Numbered from the stretch's first letter, positions 23,017 to 34,570 are shown. The stretch is 64,000 nt of DNA from Chloranthus sessilifolius (GCA_021018995.1 CM037593.1:10010088-10074087), one strand, 5' to 3'. Translations and numbers: made by a program. The notes: generated by a model not told the origin, from the sequence alone.

Positions 23017-23418
23017 TGTTAGTATTTGGCCATAGTGCCGTTAGGCACAACCGATATTATGGAAACCATCTCGAGTAAATCTCCATAATATCGGTAATAA
23101 ATCTTTGTTACTATATATATATATATAGTATATTATATTATCTAATATTTAATTTCAATATATTATTTTGGAAATAAAACTTTACAAACGGTAACAGAGT
23201 TGATGGCAATATTAACGAAGGCCGTTTCTCCGATTGAATGCGCATAAATCCAAACATTAGGATTTTGGCTATAAAAGGCCTTTGTGCTATAAGCAAAATA
23301 TCGAAAAAGAAAGAAGACGTTCCTTGAGAAATAGTGCCTATTTGATCGGCGATCACCAGCTTCACGGCATCGCCCTCTTGATCTTGTGATCAATCGTTGA
23401 CAACTATTTAAAACTTCA
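23017..23418 (+). repeat. 5' LTR of the copia element
   Basis: This 402-bp LTR has the ends TGTTAGTATT and AAAACTTCA. A perfect 13-bp inverted repeat (CCGATATTATGGA at 23051-23063; TCCATAATATCGG at 23082-23094) lies near the start. A TATA box (TATAAAAGG) is at about 23270. A short TA tract is at 23111-23128. Confidence 0.93.
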
Positions 23419-23419
23419 C

Positions 23420-23431
23420 TGGTATCAGAGC
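23420..23431 (+). other. Primer-binding site, initiator Met-tRNA type
   Basis: TGGTATCAGAGC directly after the 5' LTR is the standard complement to the initiator methionine tRNA 3' end used by plant copia elements. Confidence 0.9.
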
Positions 23432-23524
23432 CAAGTTCATCGTCATTATAGTAGACAAGCGGCGCCGATCTCTTCTCGGCGACGTAGATCTATCAAATCC
23501 GCACCACCACTTGATCGGACGATC

Positions 23525-23660
23525 CAAACCTTCCCAGAGCATCACCATCATCGCCGATCAATCACCAACTATAGATCTGCTTAGATCAGATCCAGACCTT
23601 CCTGGAGCATCACCATCATCGCCGATCAATCACCAACTATAGATCTGCTTAGATCAGATC
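23525..23660. repeat. 68-bp direct duplication in the copia leader
   Basis: The unit containing GAGCATCACCATCATCGCCG starts near 23525 and again near 23593. The copies differ at a few bases (cccagagc versus cctggagc). Confidence 0.85.
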
Positions 23661-24387
23661 CAGCACCCTGCATCGAAATCATCGATCGGATCCACATCTC
23701 ATCTTCACTGAAAATTTTCTTGGATCCAAATCTTCACTGAATTTTTTTTGCACCCTGCATCTAAGAATACCATCTCATCGTATTCGGTTCACCATTAAAG
23801 CTCCTCACAGAAACCCTTTTTTTTCTTTAAACTACTGCATTTCGAAGAAGTAAGAAGATTTTACAAGTTTGTAGTTTTTTTTTCTCCTCGGTAGTAGAGA
23901 TAGAAAAGACAACACATCACCTCATTTTTCAAAGAGTAATTATTAATATCTTTAGCTAAGCCAAGCAGAGCCAAGCCATTTTTCCAAAGAGTCATTTTTA
24001 CCACCTTAAAAAGGTAATTGCAATTTTTTTTTCAACCGTACCTTAAAGCTCTTGTAGCTATTCTCCTTTACATGGTGTGGATTTGGTGCATCTATTAACA
24101 CAAAATTCAGTATTTGTCATTCGATATTTTCAAGATATTGGAATCGATACAACTCCAATTGAGGTGCCGTTTTCGCTAGCAGATTCCTGAGAACGTGGCA
24201 CACATTCTGAAAATTTTCAATCTAGCATCAGCAGATTCTAGAGCAGCATCATTGATTAAACTGCTACGAACCATTCCACGTGCAATCGCTCGATATTGGT
24301 ATTCTATCAATTGATTTCAATCTAACCGGTCAATCGTGCCTAAAAACTTTTCCTTTAAATTTATTTTTCCATACATATATTTAGAAA

Positions 24388-25092
24388 ATGACTTCTAAAG
24401 TAGTGATGCATGAACTAGCTAATACTGAAAAATTATCCGGTTTAAATTATCCAAATTAGAGACGTAGAATAAATCAAATTCTAAGCTTGGATAAGATTGA
24501 TTATGTTTTAGAAAATGAAGTTTTTGAAAAACCATCATCCGATGTTTCAAAGGATATTATGGAAAAATATAATAAATGGGTCGACGATGATAAAATTGCT
24601 AGAACTACTATTCTTACTTTTATGAATATTGAATTAGTTCGTGTATTTGAAGATTATAAAACTGCTAAAGAAATGATGCATGCCATATATCAAAAATATG
24701 GAACCACTTCCGAAACATATATCCAACTCCTTCTACAAAAATATCATTCATGCAAGAGGAAAGAAACAGACTCAATTATGGATCACGTGAATAAGATGAC
24801 GGTATTGGCTAAGGACCTTGCCGCGGTCGGGAACGAAATTTCTGACCGTATGCAAATCAATGTTATTTTGAATTGTCTTCCTGAGTTATGGGAACCCGTC
24901 ATTATTGCGTTGAATCACTCAGCGCAAAATGTGACCATGTTAAACCTCCCGATGCATTTGAGAATTGAAGAAGAAAGAAAAAATAAAAAGAAAACTACTG
25001 AACTTCTTCTCAGTGAGTCTCAACCCTCTGGATCTCAAATTGAAATGACTAAGAAAAATAACAAATTTAAGAGAAAGAAAAAAAAAATTTAA
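24388..25092 (+). pseudogene. Copia gag, with one in-frame stop
   Basis: ATG at 24388-24390 opens MTSKVVMHELANTEKLSGLN. An in-frame TAG at 24457-24459 (in a position where relatives have Trp) splits it, after which 211 codons stay open. The body shows the UBN2/Retrotran_gag type arrangement (MMHAIYQKYG, SIMDHVNKMTVLAKDL, INVILNCLPELWEPV). The frame ends in a lysine-rich, A-tract region where the zinc knuckle drops into the +1 frame, probably through A-tract length change. Confidence 0.85.
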
Positions 25093-25093
25093 C

Positions 25094-28000
25094 ATTCTAA
25101 GAATCAAAAAAGGTTTTTTTCCCAAACATCCCAAAGGAAAATGTTACACTTGTGGAAAATCAGGTCATTACAAATCAAACTGTCCCGAAAAATCTAAGAA
25201 TAACAATAATAATGGTAATAGGCGCGATGTTGTTTGTGTTTGTTCTAAATCATTAGTTGCAGACCATGATCTGAATGGTTGGTGGGTAGATTCTGCCTCT
25301 ACACGACACGTCGCTAGGTGTCGGGATGGTTTTGTGGACTTTAAAGAGGTCAAAGCCGGCGAGCAGCGTATTTATATGGGAAATGACACGTACTGTGACG
25401 TGTTAGGAATTGGCACCTTCAAGCCTCAGTTACCTGAGGATATTAATCTTTGTTTGTTTGGAACTTTGTATGACCCAAATATGAGGCGCAATCTGATTTA
25501 TGTTCCTAAACTAGATGAAAAAGGTTTTGAAGTTAGGTTTTTATCTGGAAAAGTGTCAATTGGGAAGCACCGACGTATCATTGTTTGGGGAAGTAGGATG
25601 AATAACCTGTATCGTCTGAATGTGATTAATGAAACTTCTACTTCCGCTTATTTTGATGTGTCCATGAATATATGTGATGATTACCCATATCTATGGCACT
25701 TAAGACTCGGACATATAAATAAGATTAAAATGAAAAAGATGTCAGATAAAGAATTAATTCCCAAACTTAAAATTTTAATTTCCCTACTTGTGAATCATGT
25801 TTATTTGGAAAATTAGCTCGTAAACCTTTCCTCAAAGCTGAAAGATGTAAACAATTACTTGAAATAATTCACTCTGATATATGTGGACCTTTTAGTGTAA
25901 AAACTCAGACAAAAATAATATTTTATTACTTTTATAGATAACTATTCTAGGTTTGGTCGCGTGTATCTGATAGGTAATAAATCAGAAGCTTTAGATATGT
26001 TCAAGGAATATAAAAGTGAGGTGAAAAATTAATTAGGAAGAAATATCAAAATTTTAAGAACAGATAGAGGAAGAGAATTTACTTCTGATGAAATTAAAAA
26101 ATTTTGTAGCAAATTTGAAATTAAACGTAACTTAACAATGGCTTACACACCACAACAAAATTGTGTAGCAGAAAGACGAAATAGAACTCTAATGGAAATG
26201 ACGAGGTCCATGTTATCTCATTCTCATTTATCTAAAATTTTTTGGGGAGAAGCCTTAAGTACCGCTATGTATATTCTTAATAGGGTTCCAACCAAATCTA
26301 TAGAAACAACTCCTTATGAATTGTGGACAGAAAGAAAACCGGACTTAAGTAACTTTAAAAAATGGGATTCAATTGCTCATGTGTTAATACCATATCAACT
26401 TAGAGATAAGTTAGATAATAAAACCATTAGATGTCATTTTATAGGATATTCTGATGGATCAAAAGGTTATAGGTTTTATCATAAAGATAAGGGATTAATA
26501 GAATGTAGAGATGCTAAATTTTTAGAAGATCTGATCGATGATAACGTTTCGCAAACTGAAAATATAGATCCTTTTGTGATAGATGATGATCACTTCATTA
26601 TAAATAATGATTCTATACAACCAGTGAGTATAGAAACATCTGTACCTCATACTACAATTAGTGGTCAGAAAAGAACTAGGACTCCTTCATCCTACTTGAA
26701 TGATTTTTATGTTCACTTAAATGAAGATATAGTAGACATTGACTTGGATCAGGGAGATGATCCTAGTAATTATAATGAAGCTATTAATTCACTTGAATCT
26801 AATGAATGGCTAAAAGCAATGACCGAAGAACTTGATTCCATAGAAAAGAACAAAGTATGGGAACTTAGTGATTTGCCTAATGATAGAAATGTTATAGGAT
26901 GTAAATGGGTATTGAAAAAGAAACTAAAATTAGATGGTTCAATTGATAAATTTAAAGCTAGACTTGTAGCCAAAGGCTTTACCCAAAAAGAAGGAATAGA
27001 TTATCTTGATACATATTCTCTTGTAGCTAAATTTATGTCAATTAGAATCATTTTAGGTATTGTTGCCCATTTTGATTTAGAACTATTTCAAATGGATGTT
27101 AAAACTGCTTTTCTAAATAGAGAATTAATAGAAATCATTTTTATGAAACAACCAGAAGGTTTCGAAATTAAAGGACATGCAGATAAAGTATATAAGTTAA
27201 AAAAATCTTTATACGGGCTGAAACAATCTTCACGTCAATGGTATTTGACATTTCATAGTGCAATACTTAAAATGGGATATGTGGTTAACAACTTAGATCA
27301 TTGTGTATATGTCTTGAAAAGTGGGAGTAGCTTTACTATTTTATCTTTGTATGTAGATGATATACTTCTTGCTGGAAATGATTTAGAAATAATTGATAAC
27401 ACCAAATCATGGCTTAACTCTTAGTTTGAGATGAAGGACATGGGAGAGGCATCTTATGTTCTTGGAATAAAAATAAATAGAGATAGAAAATCTCGAATGA
27501 TCTGTTTAAGCCAAGAAAGATATATTGACATAATATTAAAAAGATTTAAAATGAATGGTTGTAATCTTTTGTCTACACCAGTGGAAAAGGGATTAAAACT
27601 CAGTAAAAAAGATTGTCCATGTGACGGACAAGAAAGATTAAACTTTCCCTATGCTCAAGCTGTAGGGAGTTTGATGTATGATATGCTATGTACGAGACTA
27701 GATATCGCTTTCGCAGTAAGTCTTGTTAGTAGATACCAAAATAACCCTGCTATAAGACATTGGCAAGTAGTAAAAAGAATTTTGAGGTATCTAAAGGGTA
27801 CGAAACATCTTAAATTATGTTTTCAATTCGATAAGCTTGAAGTTCAAGGATACTCTGATTCTGATCATGCTGGGGACAAAGATAATGGAAAATCCACCTC
27901 TGGTCATGTTTTCCTTTTTGGAGGAGCTGCTGTTTCTTGGTCTAGTAAGAAACAGGGATGTGTTGCTCTGCATACTCAAGAAGCCGAATATGTGGCTTGT

Positions 28001-28354
28001 AATGTAGCTTGTACATATGCCGTCTGGATAAAACGTTTCATCAAAGATATGAAACTTCATATAATCGACAGGCATGTGCATTTATTTTGTGACAACAAAG
28101 CTGCAATTAAATTGATTGAAAGTGGAGCAAATAGCTCTAAGGGCAAACACATTAAAGTACAATATCACTACATTGAAGATGTAGTAGAGACGAGTGAAGT
28201 GACAATAAGTCATTTACCTTCTTCTGATATGGTTGCTGACCCTTTAACAAAAGGTCTAAGTGTGAAATTATTTTCAAAGCATGTTGGCTTGATGGGACTT
28301 AGGGATGTCAAAGTCAAAATAATTTTAAGACATTTAATAACTTATTTCTATTGA
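25094..28354 (+). pseudogene. Copia zinc knuckle and pol polyprotein, broken
   Basis: In order: a CCHC knuckle (CYTCGKSGHYKSNC, about 25142-25183); an aspartic-protease site reading DSA-STRHV (25289) where relatives have DSG; a GAG-pre-integrase zinc-binding region (WHLRLGH and CESC, split by a frame change near 25780); and integrase with Asp at 25876 and 26063 and Glu at 26171, the last two 35 residues apart as in D-D35-E enzymes. RT follows with YVDD at 27350-27361, then RNase H (YSDSDHAGD, EAEYVA, FCDNKAA). In-frame stops lie at 26030 and 27422, and a second frame change near 25915. The longest intact piece is 428 codons (26138-27424). It cannot make a full polyprotein. Confidence 0.9.
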
Positions 28355-28368
28355 AAAAGAAAAACTGT

Positions 28369-30400
28369 GATGGGCAAATCAGCTTTGGTGAGTAAAACCT
28401 CACTGATGTGATATTTTAATGTAATGTTTTACTCGCAAGTGCACGAATCGGTTTGTATATAGTGGGTGCGGAGTACGAGATCGTTCCCACGAGGATTAAT
28501 GTTGAAACATCTAAAAGAGACAAGCAATTCTAGAAATCTATTAAGATCTAACAGTATTCTACCAGTTTTATGATTTAAGCGGTTGGTGAGATGGAATTTA
28601 ATTACTACAAACTAAAATTCAATTGATAATTCAAAAATAAAAGTGAAGATGATGATGATAAAGATGAAGATACTAAATCCTCCCATCTTTGGTCCGTTCT
28701 TCCTATAATATAAATCTAAGGATTAAATTATGAGATATTCATTGGTAACAAACATCTTTTATGGAAGATCAATGATCAACACCCTAATAGGTTCCACGTT
28801 GCATCCCTGCAATCAGGACTTAGATGATTTTCATATATTAGATCTGGGATCAAGGGCACGGCTAGACACGCATGATCTCAGGTTCAAATAAAAATCATCC
28901 CTAAAGTGGGTGAAAATCCCAACAAGAATACCACTTACAAATCTGAAATCAAGGGCATGGCTCGGCACACTTTATTCAGATTATGGATTATTTAAGATAA
29001 AATTACCATTACAGAACCAAGATCCAGGGCATGGCTCGACACACTCGATCCCAGAACATAATCGTAATTAGATCCACACGATGAAAGCAAAAAGACCATA
29101 ACAATGATAGGGTAAAATTACCGTCACAGATCTGAAATCTCGGGCATGACTCGGCACACGCGATCCCGGTTAGTGGCGGGGATTTCATCCATTCATGATA
29201 GCACAACAACCATAAAAATAAAATCTCATATTTTAATCCTCAATTTATATTATTAAAAGTACATCCCTCGGATGGGAATCATTAGATCCCCATCCCTATA
29301 AATTTAGCCACACATATTGTAAATAAATGACATAAATAAATAAAGACGGGAAAATAACATTAATTAAAATTACCTCAAACTTCAAAATAAATTACGTTGA
29401 TCCACACGGATGATAATCTTCAGAAACGAAATAAATGCAGGAATAAACTTTCAACAAAATTTATAAACTGAAGGAATGAGTACTGAAAAATTAAAGAACA
29501 AAGCTCTCAAAAAGAAATAATAAAACTTCCTATTTTCTATGTCTAATTATGAAAAATAATGGCTAAAAACTAAGAACACTAAAAACTAAAACTCTCTAAA
29601 AAAAAACTCTAATTCTAATCTCCTACGTTATTCTAATACTGAAAAGATCTCCCTTCCGAAGTGTTTGAGTCGCTTTAAATAAACCCCGTCGCGCGGAGAT
29701 CTCCTAAGCCGATTTTTTAGGGTCGATTAATCGACCAAGGGCTGTCGATGCATCGAGCCGACAGAGAGTCCCAAAAAATAGACTTTCAGTGTCAGATTCG
29801 TGTCAGACTGAAACTCTGGCTCGATTAATCGACCTGTAGGGTCGATGCATCGACCCCAGAAATCCGTGAAATTCAGCACTTCTTGTGGTTCAGACACTGT
29901 TTCAGTATTTCGGCCATAACTTTCTGTCTCGAACTCGAATTGAGAAGATTCTTGTGCCGTTGGAAAGCTGACGAAAAGATCTACAACTTTCATGTTTTGA
30001 CAATTTCGTAATTCGACCGTCTTGAAGGTCCAAATTTAGCCGCAAGTCGCACCAAGTTCTTGATTACCCGAAGTTGCAGTGTTTTGGCATTATATTCAGA
30101 ATTCTTATACTGTTTTCTATACTTGGCTTGTATTTACCTGAAACACTTCAAATCTAATCAATCTTATCAGATAGCCTTCATCGGATAGCTAAATATAGGT
30201 ATTTAGGGGTGAAATATCCTCATTTTTCAGTACTCATCACTCACGATTGAGATAAATGATCATGATGGACAAATACGCTTTTGGCGTGCAAAACCTCATG
30301 ACTTATAAAAGATTTGTTGTGATGGGCAAATGCGTTTTTTTTTGCGTGCAAAACCTCATAATTAGGCTATGATCTAATGGGTAAATCCTAAAACGGTAAA
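28369..30400 (+). repeat. Array of TGATGGGCAAAT...AAAACCTCA units before the polypurine tract
   Basis: Units of about 36-40 bp, with GTGATGGGCAAATC..AAAACCTCA, start near 28369, 30263, 30318 and (weak) 30370. The first is separated from the others by the nested solo LTR. They lie between the pol stop and the 3' LTR. Confidence 0.75.
28404..30239. mobile_element. Nested solo LTR, exact CTCAC duplication
   Basis: An 1836-bp segment begins TGATGTGATATT and ends TACTCATCA, with TGATG/CATCA inverted ends. CTCAC is exact at 28399-28403 and 30240-30244. Near the left end, 'actcgcaagtgcacgaatcg' followed by 'gatcgttcccacgagg' is a block common to many plant LTR elements. It also carries four spaced copies of 'gggcatggctcggcacac'-type sequence (28850-29170) and two pairs of TCGATTAATCGA / TCGATGCATCGA palindromes (29724-29860). 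There is no coding domain. Confidence 0.9.
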
Positions 30401-30440
30401 AACCTTAGACATATAACGGCCCACATAGCCAAGTGGGAGA

Positions 30441-30534
30441 TGTTGGTATTTGGCCATAGTGCCGTTAGGCACAACCGATATTATGGAGACCATCTCGAGT
30501 AAATCTCCATAATATCGGTAATAAATCTTTGTTA

Positions 30535-30610
<76 letters not shown>

Positions 30611-30933
30611 TTTATTTATAGTATATTATATTATCTAATATTTAATTTCAATATATTATTTTGGAAATAAAACTTTGCAAACGGTAACAGAGTTGATGGC
30701 AATATTAACGAAGGTCGTTTCTCCGATTGAATGCGCATAAATCCGAACGTTTGGATTTTGGCTATAAAAAGGCTTTTGTGTTATAAGCAAAATATCGAAA
30801 AAGAAAGAAGACATTAGAAATAGTGCCTATTTGATCGGCGATCACCAGCTTCGCGGTATCGCCCTCTTGATCTTGCGATCAACCGTTGACGACTATTTAA
30901 ACCTTCACTGGTATACGACTATTTAAACCTTCA
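30441..30933 (+). repeat. 3' LTR of the copia element, with duplicated tail and TA expansion
   Basis: It starts TGTTGGTATT right after the polypurine tract. It contains a TA tract of about 65 bp at 30537-30605 that is only about 18 bp in the 5' LTR. The normal LTR end (ACCTTCA, 30901-30907) is followed by CTGGTAT and then a second copy of ACGACTATTTAAACCTTCA ending at 30933. Confidence 0.88.
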
Positions 30934-30938
30934 CGTTC

Positions 30939-31468
30939 CCCTTGGCCTAATGGTGAGAGCCTACACAGCTCCCACCATGTTAAGTTGTCTTCACTCTCAT
31001 TTGTTAAAGCATTAGCCATTGTTTTGCCGCCTTTATGAATGATTAAAGCTAATTATTTGCAGCATGGTGTAATCCATTTCCTTTTGACAACAGTTCTTGT
31101 TTCGTTATATCGAACTATGAGTTTACCAGTGTTAAGCGGTTGGATAACTATGAATTAGAGTAAAATTTTCAAAAGTTACATGTGAAATTTAGTTACGACA
31201 ATTTACATGATGACATGACAATTTTCTGAGAATTTCAGTAGTGAAAAAGTCCCTTACTTGTAGGTTACTGATTCTAGGAATAACTCTTGGATGAAAAAAT
31301 GAGCACCTCTTTTCCTTTAAATCACATTTTAAAAGAACAAATAGGGTGCTTAAGAATTTTTTTTCCCATAATGTGTGTGTATATATATATATATATATTA
31401 ATTTTTTATATTCTCTCTCTCTTTTTCTTTTTTTTTGGCAATTTTTTCCCTTGCCTATTGTTTATATT
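30939..31468. other. Intergenic; no recognisable gene
   Basis: Flank of the copia insertion. A TA/CT-rich microsatellite lies at about 31376-31430. Nothing else was recognised. Confidence 0.45.
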
Positions 31469-31603
31469 CACTACAAAATATATGACTATGAAAAAACAGT
31501 TGCTATTAATCCTGTCACTAACAAAAACTGTCGCTATTAGTCCTTTCACTACCAAAAATTGCCTTACCAGCAAGTGCCACTGAAGCCCCTTATTTTAGTA
31601 GTG
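31469..31603. mobile_element. CACTA-type MITE
   Basis: The ends are CACTACAAAATA and TATTTTAGTAGTG, with an interior of 'actgtcgctattag' words. The 3-bp flanks (ATT, AGT) do not match. It is an approximate inverted copy of the adjacent element at 31636-31787. Confidence 0.6.
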
Positions 31604-31635
31604 AGTGAAGATAGAGTGAGAAAAGTGGCTATATT

Positions 31636-31787
31636 CACTACAAAAATAAGGGGTTTTAACGGCACTTACTATTAAGGCATTTTTTGGTTACGACAGGACT
31701 AATACCAACAATTTTTTGTAGTGACAATACTAATAGCAGCAATTTTTTGTTAAAAAACTGCTGCTAATAGTCTTATTTTTTGTAATA
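31636..31787. mobile_element. CACTA-type MITE, ATT duplication
   Basis: It begins CACTACAAAAATAAGG and ends CTTATTTTTTGTAATA. ATT flanks both sides (31633-31635, 31788-31790). The internal inverted words are gcagcaattttttgtt / aaaactgctgct. Confidence 0.65.
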
Positions 31788-32557
31788 ATTGTACCACTGG
31801 CCAGCAATATATTAGGTATATATCTAATATATCGTGTAGCACTCGCCAGCAATACCGGTACGTATCGGACGATATGTACCAGTATTGTGATCGCTTTCAC
31901 TTGGACTAATGATGCTCGTGCACCTTGGGCACGAATACGAATTTTGGGTTGAGTCCCATCTACTTCTTTTCCCCCCGCCACCTGGACATCTCGGCTGATC
32001 AACAAGGCATGCTAACATATACCAAGCTAGATGGCCTGTGCACCATGGCTGGTGCATGGTTCATCTAGCTTATAAAATTTTGTATTGTTATAAATTCGCA
32101 ACCATAGTCAATAGGTTTGCATGTGCTTTCGATCGAATGATGGAGATCATTTTCCCTTTCCATTCTTTCACACAATAAATCTTGAGATCATGGGTCTATA
32201 TTACACTATTAGATGTTGATTACACGTGGCACACATCACCAATAGTGGCTTGAAAATCCTGTTCGATGGTACACCGTGACCAGATTCACATTTTTGGGAT
32301 GTGTGAGACGTGCAAATAAAAAATTTGTCTTTCATGGAATGCCCATGATCTCAAGATACACTGTGTTCCATGTTAGAATTTTCACAAATTTAAACTTGAA
32401 TCACATGATCAAATAGAAAAATATATGAAACAAGCATACTTTGATTTCTTCTATGACTGGTGCACCAGTGATCTCTACCACAAAATCTGAGCCCACGCTA
32501 CCTCTCATCTTCTCTAGGTTTAGCTTTTAGATAAGAATAAGTTCGGTTAAGAGGAAG
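31788..32557. other. Intergenic; degraded MITEs
   Basis: 31845-31885 has a 'ccggtacgtatcgg' fragment of the 8-bp-TSD family. 32100-32420 is a decayed fold-back MITE (tcttgagatcatg on the left; gatctcaagatac on the right). No gene was seen. Confidence 0.45.
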
Positions 32558-32964
32558 AAGTACCTTTAAATCCACCCATCGAATCTTTGAGTTCACCCAC
32601 CCTGAAATACATTGATTGTGTTTAATCAGATGATGGAGATCGTTTATCCCCCTAATCTTTCACACGATTGATCTTGAGATCATTGGTGTTTCATCAGACG
32701 ACTGGTGTTTTATTTCACGTGGTACACATCTCAAAAAAATGAATTTAGCATCATGTGCAAGCTCAAAATTAATTTTAAGGTCACTTTTTTCGGTGTACAC
32801 CCCATGAAATAAAAAATCGATCATCTGATGATATGCTCATGATCTCAAGATCGATCGTGTGAAAGATTGCGACGATAAACAATTTCTATCGTCTGATTCA
32901 ATGCATTCAATGTGTTTCAGCGTGGGTGAACTCAAAGATTTGCTGAATGGATTTAAAGGTACTC
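32558..32964. mobile_element. Fold-back MITE, exact 9-bp TSD AAGAGGAAG
   Basis: The ends AAGTACCTTTAAATCC and GGATTTAAAGGTACTC begin inverted arms that remain alignable through 'tctttgagttcaccca' and into the middle. AAGAGGAAG is exact at 32549-32557 and 32965-32973. The length is 407 bp and there is no coding capacity. Confidence 0.92.
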
Positions 32965-32973
32965 AAGAGGAAG

Positions 32974-33377
32974 AGAGGACGGTGGTCTCCTTAAAGAGCT
33001 ACCTCACTTTTCTAACCCATTAAGAAAAAAGAGTAGACATGGATAACTTTTATTAGGAAACAACTTGTCTCCTGTTACCTCGAGATATGTATGGTCAAAG
33101 GTTCAACATAATTTTTATGAAATCTCAAAGATGGGTTAAAATGTTGACCACAAATATCCAACATTCCATCCTCTGATTCAAAGCAATTAATTATTACGAA
33201 TTGAAAACCTATGGTGCAAAGAAAGAATCTCTGGTAGTAAATATAGGTACCCAAAATTTTATATGCACTAACCAGCATGGTTATTTGCCGAAATGTATCG
33301 ATTTCTGTGGAGATCGAAATGATAACGGGTAAATAACAAGGTCACATACTACGTCTTCAAAGCCATTCATTTGAGAA
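32974..33377. other. Intergenic; no recognisable gene
   Basis: Nothing supported beyond a weak MITE-like arm at about 33150-33200. Confidence 0.4.
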
Positions 33378-33785
33378 CACTACGTCAAAATAGATGAAAT
33401 AAGACGACTGAAAGCCGTTATTTTTTTAAAAAGACGATTCAAAGCCGTCCTCAAGGCCGTTCTTTTTTGTGGCATCTTAAAAATATGAGACGGTCCGAAA
33501 CCGTCTTATATTCCATAAATAAGACGATAGAAAATGATTATTTTCGATAGTCCTAGTATAAAACGGTCTTGAACCGTCATATAATAACCTATAAAAGACG
33601 GTCATCGACTCTTAAATTTATTTTTTAAAAAAACCTAAAGGAAAGTTGGAAATCGTTATTTATCAAATGCTTTATTATAGACGGTCATGAGTTGTCTTAT
33701 TTATTATATCAGACCGTCTTTTATGAATTATCTTATTTGAATGACGGTCAAAATAAGACGGTCTTAGACAGTCCTTTTTTAAAAA
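33378..33785 (+). mobile_element. One end of a CACTA (En/Spm) transposon with subterminal repeats
   Basis: CACTACGTCAAAATAG starts at 33378, followed by about 400 bp packed with direct and inverted copies of AAGACGGT / ACCGTCTT (for example 'gagacggtccgaaaccgtct'). This is the known architecture of CACTA ends, where the transposase binds subterminal repeats. The opposite TAGTG end was not found in the window, so it is a terminal relic. Confidence 0.75.
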
Positions 33786-34017
33786 TCGTAATTAAAAAAA
33801 TATTAATAAATTCATAAAGGGTCTCTACCCCAAAATACCTTACTCATCCATAAACAAGTTACAATTGACATAAAAAAATACTTCACAGTAAAACGATAAA
33901 TTTTATAGGCTACTCACCGGAGGTTAAAAAATTAAAATAAATAAAATCTTGGAGCCTATTTGTTCTCAAGCCTTGCACACAAACTTGGGTGCTTGCAGCA
34001 ATACAGAGTGTGGAGAC

Positions 34018-34202
34018 CACCAAGGATTAAAAGTTTAGCTGAAATGACCGAAATTTGGGTCCAAAATTTTGGTTTCAGTCCCCACCAAAACCGAAATCAA
34101 AACATCGGTCATTTTTGTCTTAGGGGGAAATTTTTGTTTCGGTACCCGCCGAAACCACAATGGAGTCCGAAACCAAAACGAGGACGGACATTTTGATCCT
34201 CA
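34018..34202. mobile_element. Possible 8-bp-TSD MITE, variant core
   Basis: The inner ends CAAGGATTAAAA and TTTTGATCCT are inverted. The flanks GTGGAGAC (34010-34017) and GCGGAGAC (34203-34210) agree at 7 of 8. The core has ACCGAAATTT/CGGTTTCGG words instead of the CGATACGTATCG core. Confidence 0.5.
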
Positions 34203-34570
34203 GCGGAGACGGCCATATCCGTTCCTTCCATACAAAATTTTGGAGCCTTTTTAAGGCGAAAAAAATAAAAATGAGAGTTGAGGGAGAATATGGCCGTATG
34301 GGTGTTAAAAGATTCGTGACTGGACGAGCTGGTATCCAATACAGTAACCGGCTGAGGCGGTTGCTGCCTTGGATGCATGTGGATAAGATAGAGGTTGTAT
34401 TTCGCTCTCATCTTCTATATAACAGATCTTGAGATCATGAATAAAATATCAAACGGCCAGTTTTGATTCCATATTTTATGGCTCCCCAAAATATGGCCAT
34501 GAATTATGACATACATTATGTTCAAAGATAATTTCTTTTAAAGTCAAATTTTAAATATTTCTATAAAATC

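Larger units (their letters stand above)
23017..30933 (+). mobile_element. Ty1/copia retrotransposon, nearly full length, inactive
   Basis: The order is 5' LTR 23017-23418, primer-binding site 23420-23431 (TGGTATCAGAGC), gag 24388-25092, zinc knuckle/protease/integrase/RT/RNase H to 28354, polypurine tract AAGTGGGAGA (30431-30440), 3' LTR 30441-30933. Integrase before RT identifies Ty1/copia. The flanks are CCTTC (23012-23016) and CGTTC (30934-30938), a 5-bp duplication with one change. Coding is broken by stops at 24457, 26030 and 27422 and frame changes near 25092, 25780 and 25915. A solo LTR (28404-30239) is nested between pol and the polypurine tract. The LTRs differ at scattered positions and in the length of a TA tract. 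Confidence 0.93.

Noticed and set aside
23138..23393. Two 75-76-codon minus-strand frames
   Set aside because: They lie entirely inside the copia 5' LTR, antisense, and are absent as a functional unit in the 3' LTR.
23017..30933. Whether the copia element could be active
   Set aside because: Stops at 24457, 26030 and 27422, frame changes and a nested LTR rule out an intact polyprotein.
34069..34432. Overlapping frames of 61-100 codons on both strands
   Set aside because: They fall on a MITE and a decayed MITE arm; no conserved domain.
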